Of a stretch of DNA of 9,095 nucleotides, positions 5,124 through 9,095 are shown piece by piece (positions within the stretch are counted from its first letter, which is position 1; each line of letters starts with the position of its first letter). This DNA comes from JACZWL01 sp046756445 (lineage in GTDB: Bacteria > Pseudomonadota > Gammaproteobacteria > Steroidobacterales > Woeseiaceae), in NCBI GenBank assembly GCA_046756445.1, contig JBHHWI010000116.1:1-9095 (forward strand), read 5' to 3'. Below the pieces are notes generated by a model. It was not told the origin of the DNA. It did no database searches and was given only the letters and a program-made list of their open reading frames with translations. The position numbers were made by a program, and so were the translations under genes.

Positions 5124-6433
5124 AGACATTCGTCGGCATCGACCTGGGATCGACCACCACAAAGGCGATCGTGCTCGACGCCGATCAGACGGTGCTGGGT
5201 CGCGGCATAACGAACTCGCGCTCGAACTACGGTATCGCCGCAGAGGTTGCCAGGCAGGAGGCATTTCTCGACGCGCGATTCTTTCTGTTCCGGAAGTTGC
5301 TCGAGGACCTGCCCGCGCTCGACGGACGACTCGACGACTTCCTGGGTAACTTCGAACAGGATTTCCGTCTCGAGCAATTCCTGGAGCAACTCGCCGAGCT
5401 CGACAGGGTCTGTGTGGAGAACGCCGGAGACGGGCGCCTCGGCAAGGATGGGGCGAAAACCCGGGCGTTACTCGCAGAAGTATTTCGGCAATTGCGCGAT
5501 GAGGCGCCGAATCTGTTCGAACCCGGTTCGCGCAGAAAGTCCGACTTCTTCCGCGACATTGCAGGGTCGCAGTATTCCAAAGCGTCGGAGTCGATCGTCC
5601 AGGGCAGCGGGATCAGTTTCGAGTCGATGCTGAATGTCTATGACCGATCGATCATCGACGTCGAAAACCGTATCAGCAGCATCGCGGATGAATCCAAATT
5701 CATGAGCGCGCTCGTGCGGACTTGCAAGCGTTCGAGAGGGTTTTCCGGGCTGCTCGATGATTTGCGGGTACCGCTGGAAAACCTGCTGGGCACGGAATTC
5801 GAGGAAGGCTACGTGATCGGAACCGGATACGGCCGGGCCACCCTGCCGTTCTCGAAGGAACACATACGCTCCGAGATCCTGTGCCATGGCCTCGGCGCGC
5901 ACATCATGTATCCGAAGACGTCGACCGTGCTGGACATCGGCGGGCAGGACACCAAGGCGATACAGGTCGACCGAGACGGAATCGTCGAGAGTTTTCAGAT
6001 GAATGATCGCTGCGCGGCGGGTTGCGGCCGGTATCTCGGCTATATCGCCGACGAAATGAACCTCGGCCTCCACGAGCTCGGGCCGATGGCGATGCAGTCA
6101 AAACGGAAGGTGCGCATCAATTCCACCTGTACCGTTTTCGCCGGCGCGGAACTGCGCGATCGCCTGTCGATGGGCGAGAAACGGGAGGACATCGTCGCCG
6201 GGCTGCATCGCGCGATCATCCTGCGCGCGATGTCAATCCTGTCGAGATCCGGCGGCATACGTGATCAATTTACATTTACCGGTGGCGTCGCCAAAAACGA
6301 AGCGGCCGTAGCTGTACTGAAACAAATCGCGTTCGAGAACTATGGTGAAGTCACGATGAATGTAGATCCGGATTCCATATATACAGGTGCGCTGGGCGCC
6401 GCCATTTTCGCGCGACGTGTCGCTGTGCACTGA
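5120..6433 (+). CDS. bcrA: Benzoyl-CoA reductase, alpha subunit, ATPase (BcrA/BadF)
   Basis: BcrA is one of the two ATP-hydrolysing subunits that receive electrons from ferredoxin and push them into BcrBC. It is an ASKHA-fold protein of the BadF/BadG/BcrA/BcrD family. Phosphate motif 1 is GIDLGSTTTKAIVLD (6-20), phosphate motif 2 VLDIGGQDTKAIQVD (270-284) and the adenosine motif FTGGVAKNEA (386-395). The bridging [4Fe-4S] cluster ligands are expected at Cys298 in DRCAAGCG and Cys337 in STCTVFAGAEL. The region of about 180 residues between motif 1 and YVIGTGYGRATLPF (231-244) is typical of alpha subunits and separates BcrA from the shorter BcrD. Length is 437, against about 438 in Thauera. It overlaps bcrB by ATGA and is followed after 14 bases by bcrD. 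Confidence 0.95.
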   Translation: MKTFVGIDLGSTTTKAIVLDADQTVLGRGITNSRSNYGIAAEVARQEAFLDARFFLFRKLLEDLPALDGRLDDFLGNFEQDFRLEQFLEQLAELDRVCVENAGDGRLGKDGAKTRALLAEVFRQLRDEAPNLFEPGSRRKSDFFRDIAGSQYSKASESIVQGSGISFESMLNVYDRSIIDVENRISSIADESKFMSALVRTCKRSRGFSGLLDDLRVPLENLLGTEFEEGYVIGTGYGRATLPFSKEHIRSEILCHGLGAHIMYPKTSTVLDIGGQDTKAIQVDRDGIVESFQMNDRCAAGCGRYLGYIADEMNLGLHELGPMAMQSKRKVRINSTCTVFAGAELRDRLSMGEKREDIVAGLHRAIILRAMSILSRSGGIRDQFTFTGGVAKNEAAVAVLKQIAFENYGEVTMNVDPDSIYTGALGAAIFARRVAVH

Positions 6434-6447
6434 GCAAGGGACCTGAA

Positions 6448-7443
6448 ATGACACTGGCAGCAGGAATCGACCTCGGCACCGGTGCAGTCAAGACAGTCCT
6501 GTTCGACGTCTCCGGCGGCGAGACCAGATGGCTGGCGAGGCATACCAGCCGGATCCGCCGGCGCGACCCCATGCTGCTGGCCAGGGAGGCCTACGACAAT
6601 ATGACGGCGGAACTCGATCTGGAACCGGAGCGCGTCGACTATGTCGCGACCACCGGCGACGGTGAAAACATTCCGTTTCGCACCGGGCATTTTTATTCGA
6701 TGACGACTCATGCGCGGGGAGCCGTCTATCTGCAACCGGGCATCAATGCCGTAATCGACGCAGGCGCGCTGCACGGCAGGGCGATCGCAACAGACGAGCG
6801 CGGCAAGGTGTTGACCTACAAGATGACCAGCCAGTGCGCGTCGGGGTCGGGCCAGTTTCTGGAGAACATTGCACGATACCTCGGCGTCGCCCTCGAAGAG
6901 GTGGGCGGGATCTCCAGGACCGCCGACAATCCCGAGACCGTCAGCAGCATCTGCGCCGTTCTTGCCGAAACCGACGTGATCAACATGATCTCGAGAGGTA
7001 TCAGCACCGCGAATATCCTCAAGGGCATCCATATCGCCATGGCGAGCCGGCTTGTCAGACTCCTGAAATCCATAAAGGCCCGGGAGGGAAGCCTGCTCCT
7101 GACCGGCGGGCTCGCGTCCGACGAGGGCCTGATCCAGGCGATGGAGGAGCAGGTCATCGAGCAGAAGCTGAAGGTTAAGATCCTGAGTCACCCGGACTCG
7201 ATCTACGCCGGCGCTATCGGCGCGGCGCTCTGGGGCGCTTTTCGTCACGACAAACTGCTCGAGGCCAAACACGGTGTGCCGGCTGCCGACCTGGATGCCT
7301 ACGACGCCGGCCGACCCGTCCTGGCAGTCGACCTCGGCGCTGAGGAGGTCGAGTGCCCGATGACCGGTGTTACGGAATCGAGCAGCGCGGCCTGCCCGGC
7401 CGACGAGTCGAATGCGCGCGAAACGGTGGAGAAGAACACATGA
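6448..7443 (+). CDS. bcrD: Benzoyl-CoA reductase, delta subunit, ATPase (BcrD/BadG) with C-terminal extension
   Basis: BcrD is the second ASKHA-type ATPase subunit and shares a bridging [4Fe-4S] cluster with BcrA. Motifs are AAGIDLGTGAVKTVLFD (4-20), SQCASGSGQFLENIARYLG (128-146) with Cys130, SSICAVLAETDVINMISRG (166-184) with Cys169, and LLLTGGLASDEG (216-227). The family core ends at about residue 270 (GAIGAALWGAFRHDKL). Known BcrD and BadG proteins are about 282 residues, whereas this one is 331, so roughly the last 50-60 residues are extra. That tail holds two cysteines (303, 316), contains VLAVDLGAEEVE, and becomes polar and low in complexity; I recognise no domain in it. AAGGGA (6436-6441) is a clear ribosome binding site. 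The stop overlaps the next start (ATGA at 7440-7443). Confidence 0.93.
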   Translation: MTLAAGIDLGTGAVKTVLFDVSGGETRWLARHTSRIRRRDPMLLAREAYDNMTAELDLEPERVDYVATTGDGENIPFRTGHFYSMTTHARGAVYLQPGINAVIDAGALHGRAIATDERGKVLTYKMTSQCASGSGQFLENIARYLGVALEEVGGISRTADNPETVSSICAVLAETDVINMISRGISTANILKGIHIAMASRLVRLLKSIKAREGSLLLTGGLASDEGLIQAMEEQVIEQKLKVKILSHPDSIYAGAIGAALWGAFRHDKLLEAKHGVPAADLDAYDAGRPVLAVDLGAEEVECPMTGVTESSSAACPADESNARETVEKNT

Positions 7444-8027
7444 TTCCGACAGAAATTCTCGAAGACGAGCATCGTCTCATCGAACGGGTCCTCGACTGTC
7501 TCGAGGAAGCCGCCGGACGCCTGGACAGCGGTGAGGTCGTGAGCCCCGACTTCTTCCTCGAGGCGGCTGAATTCATTGCCGGCTTTGCCGATCGATGTCA
7601 TCACGCCAAGGAAGAAGACATCCTGTTTGTGGCGATGACGGCGAGAGACATGCCGCGGGACTCCGGCCCGGTTGCCGTCATGTTGCACGAGCACGAGCAG
7701 GGCAGGAGGTATACGGCAGGATTCCGCGATGCGGCAGAGCGGATGAAAGCAGGCAATGCCGGGGCTGCCCGGGACGTGGTTCGGAATGTCTTCGATTACG
7801 TCGGCCTGCTGCGTGAACACATCAACAAGGAAGACCAGGTCCTCTATCCGATGGCCGGGCGGATCATCCCCGAGAGTGAAATGCAGGAAGTGGCGGAAGC
7901 CATCCGGCGCATCGTCACCGAAGATGAGCAGAGCGGCCGTTCGGCAAGGTATAGGGCGCTCGCCGACAAGCTCGCCGAATACGTGCGCAGCCTGAGCGGT
8001 GACCGACCTCAGGAATTGTCGGCGTAA
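7440..8027 (+). CDS. Hemerythrin-like (HHE domain) protein coupled to bcrD
   Basis: This 195-residue, predominantly helical cytoplasmic protein has the histidine/acid pattern of a hemerythrin-like four-helix bundle with a diiron site: His11 in EDEHRLIERV, His54 and Glu58 in CHHAKEED (53-60), His83 in MLHEHEQGR (81-89), and His127 with Glu131 in REHINKEDQVLYPMA (125-139). Related proteins bind oxygen, nitric oxide or peroxide, or store iron. As the fifth gene of a benzoyl-CoA reductase operon, its likely role is guarding the very oxygen-sensitive reductase or ferredoxin, or supplying iron; this is inference. The frame is open upstream to 7353, but ATG 7440 has GGAG at 7428-7431 and overlaps the bcrD stop, so it is chosen. 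The 3' end overlaps the convergent XdhC gene by 19 bases. Confidence 0.87.
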   Translation: MIPTEILEDEHRLIERVLDCLEEAAGRLDSGEVVSPDFFLEAAEFIAGFADRCHHAKEEDILFVAMTARDMPRDSGPVAVMLHEHEQGRRYTAGFRDAAERMKAGNAGAARDVVRNVFDYVGLLREHINKEDQVLYPMAGRIIPESEMQEVAEAIRRIVTEDEQSGRSARYRALADKLAEYVRSLSGDRPQELSA

Positions 8028-8710
8028 CGGGCCTGGATGATCTCTGCGAGTATCGAGACGGCAATTTCGGCCGGCGACCGTCCACCCAGTGGCAGGCCGA
8101 TCGGCCCGGAGATGCGCCGCAGTGTTTTGTCGTCGAATCCGCGTTCGGCGAGCCGCTTTATTCTCTTCGCGTGGTTTTTCCCGCTGCCGAGAGCGCCGAT
8201 GTAAAACGCTTCGGATTCCAGTGCGGCCGCCAGCGCCGGGTCGTCGATCTTGGCGTCGTGGCTGAGCGTGACGACGGCGGTGCGCGCATCCGGCGACAAC
8301 TCCGGCATTATTTCCTGCGGCCACGCGTTACTGATGTCGGTGTTGGGAAAACGCCCGGGCGAGGCAAAAGCAGTGCGCGGATCGATCAACTGTACTTCGT
8401 ACCCGGCAATCCGGGCCATGGGGATCAGGGCCTGGGCGATGTGCACACCGCCGACGACGATCAGCTTCGGCGGCGAAGAAAAAATCTGTAACTGGTAGCG
8501 TTCCCCGGCAATCTCCACTGTCGTGGCGTCATCACGGCGAAAAGCGTCTCTGCCACAGCGCAGCAGCCGGTCGGGGATCTCGGCCGTGTCGCCATGAGCG
8601 CCCCCGTCGTCGATCAGTACCTGATGTCCGCTTGTCAATCCGCGCACCAGCACGGCAGGTTGGTGCCTGTCACGGGCCGCGATCAGCCGCCGCAGCATGT
8701 CGCGTTTCAT
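8009..8710 (-). CDS. XdhC-type molybdenum hydroxylase maturation protein, C-terminal Rossmann part
   Basis: This 233-residue protein carries the Rossmann domain of the XdhC/CoxF family, which delivers and helps sulfurate the molybdenum cofactor of xanthine-dehydrogenase-type enzymes. The diagnostic blocks are VVGGVHIAQAL (85-95), LIDPRTAFASPGRFP (108-122), VVTLSHDAKIDDPAL (146-160), YIGALGSGKNHAKR (170-183) and SGPIGLPLGGRSPAEIAVSI (201-220). The nucleotide loop is usually GGGHVA; here it reads GGVHIA, with valine for the third glycine. Residues 1-75 form a divergent N-terminal segment without the XdhC_CoxI signature, which is on the preceding gene. Start and stop overlap as ATGA (8707-8710) with that gene, so the two parts are made together. 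A possible client is 4-hydroxybenzoyl-CoA reductase, which is a molybdenum enzyme; none is in the window. Confidence 0.87.
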   Translation of the reverse strand: MKRDMLRRLIAARDRHQPAVLVRGLTSGHQVLIDDGGAHGDTAEIPDRLLRCGRDAFRRDDATTVEIAGERYQLQIFSSPPKLIVVGGVHIAQALIPMARIAGYEVQLIDPRTAFASPGRFPNTDISNAWPQEIMPELSPDARTAVVTLSHDAKIDDPALAAALESEAFYIGALGSGKNHAKRIKRLAERGFDDKTLRRISGPIGLPLGGRSPAEIAVSILAEIIQARYADNS

Positions 8711-9048
8711 TCGACGGGCTCGATGAGAATCTGGATCTGCCCGCCGCAGGCCAACCCGACCTGCCAGGCCTCGTCGTCAGTGACCCCGAAATCCAACAGC
8801 TGTTGCCTGCCGCTGCCGATGACCTCCTTCGCCGCGCGGATCACTTCCCCCTCGACACAACCGCCCGAGACCGATCCCTCGAACGAACCGTCCTCGGCGA
8901 CCACGAGATTGCTGCCCGCAGGCCGCGGTGACGAACCCCAGGTCTGAACGACCGTGGCCAGCGCCACGGACTGTCCCGCATCAGTCCACTCGAGCGCCAG
9001 CCGCAGCACGTCGAGGGAATCGCGCTCTGTAACAGTCGCCTGATTCAT
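8707..9048 (-). CDS. XdhC/CoxI-type maturation protein, N-terminal domain
   Basis: This short protein of 113 residues consists almost wholly of the XdhC_CoxI domain. Its hallmarks are ATVVQTWGSSPRPAGSNLVV (31-50), GSVSGGCVEGEV (58-69) with the conserved Cys64, and LACGGQIQILIEP (99-111) with Cys101. In single-chain XdhC proteins this domain is joined to the Rossmann domain, which here is the downstream overlapping gene, so the pair is a split XdhC. The conserved cysteines fit a role in handling sulfur or cofactor for a molybdenum hydroxylase; that role is known for the family, not shown here. Start 9048 is preferred because the ATG at 9066 is out of frame and soon stopped. It appears to be the first gene of its operon. 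Confidence 0.88.
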   Translation of the reverse strand: MNQATVTERDSLDVLRLALEWTDAGQSVALATVVQTWGSSPRPAGSNLVVAEDGSFEGSVSGGCVEGEVIRAAKEVIGSGRQQLLDFGVTDDEAWQVGLACGGQIQILIEPVE

Positions 9049-9082
9049 GGATTGCGCTCTGACATGATTGTGAAGAAACCGG

Positions 9083-9088
9083 ATTATA
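9083..9088 (-). promoter_or_regulatory. Candidate -10 box for the xdhC pair
   Basis: Read on the minus strand this is a perfect TATAAT hexamer 34 bases before the start codon at 9048. The matching -35 box would lie beyond the window edge, so the promoter cannot be confirmed. If real, the xdhC pair is transcribed from its own promoter toward the bcr operon. Confidence 0.4.
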
Positions 9089-9095
9089 GACCCCG

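Noticed and set aside
6340..7272. 310-codon open frame on the minus strand opposite bcrD
   Set aside because: It arises from GC-rich third positions of bcrD; no start signal or domain is visible.
7353..7439. Upstream extension of the hemerythrin frame to 7353
   Set aside because: It overlaps the bcrD tail deeply, adds no hemerythrin-like sequence, and the well-placed GGAG favours ATG 7440.
8020..8035. Bidirectional terminator between the hemerythrin and xdhC genes
   Set aside because: The genes overlap here and no stable hairpin with a flanking T-run is visible.
7299..8324. 341-codon open frame on the minus strand spanning the hemerythrin gene and the xdhC end
   Set aside because: It crosses two well-supported genes in another frame and its translation is arginine- and histidine-rich without any motif.
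1..9095. CRISPR arrays, tRNA or rRNA genes, insertion sequences, attachment sites
   Set aside because: No regularly spaced direct repeats, RNA gene signatures, transposase motifs or flanking terminal repeats were seen.

Overview
This window is an anaerobic aromatic-degradation locus from a GC-rich proteobacterium, most likely a facultative denitrifier or phototroph of the Thauera/Azoarcus/Magnetospirillum/Rhodopseudomonas kind. The evidence is a complete ATP-dependent (class I) benzoyl-CoA reductase set, the Thauera-type ring-opening hydrolase, and an Allochromatium-type 2[4Fe-4S] ferredoxin. The genus cannot be fixed from the sequence alone.

Layout: (1) 1-160 is a leader region with a near-consensus sigma70 promoter and an overlapping inverted repeat. 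(2) 161-1555, plus strand: oah (6-oxocyclohex-1-ene-1-carbonyl-CoA hydrolase) and a ferredoxin. (3) 1557-2500, minus strand: a GNAT acetyltransferase followed by an Rrf2-family regulator, the pair known as BadL and BadM in Rhodopseudomonas palustris. (4) 2501-2643 is a divergent control region with a second copy of the inverted repeat. (5) 2644-8027, plus strand: bcrC-bcrB-bcrA-bcrD plus a hemerythrin-like gene, tightly packed with ATGA start/stop overlaps at three of four junctions. (6) 8009-9048, minus strand: a two-gene split XdhC molybdenum-enzyme maturation pair that converges on, and overlaps, the hemerythrin gene.

How it works together: ferredoxin delivers low-potential electrons to BcrAD, which uses ATP hydrolysis to drive electrons into BcrBC, where benzoyl-CoA is dearomatised to cyclohexa-1,5-diene-1-carbonyl-CoA. 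A hydratase and a dehydrogenase (dch and had, not in this window) convert that to the substrate of Oah, which opens the ring to 3-hydroxypimeloyl-CoA. The BadM-like protein is the obvious repressor candidate. The motif CGGTA-N6-TACC occurs in both control regions, at the promoter of oah-fdx and at the overlapping divergent promoters of bcr and badLM, so a single repressor could control the whole locus and itself. BadL would make or alter the small-molecule inducer. The most unusual points are this shared operator architecture, the use of BadLM regulation on a Thauera-type pathway, a hemerythrin-like protein translationally coupled to an oxygen-sensitive reductase, and an extended BcrD C-terminus.
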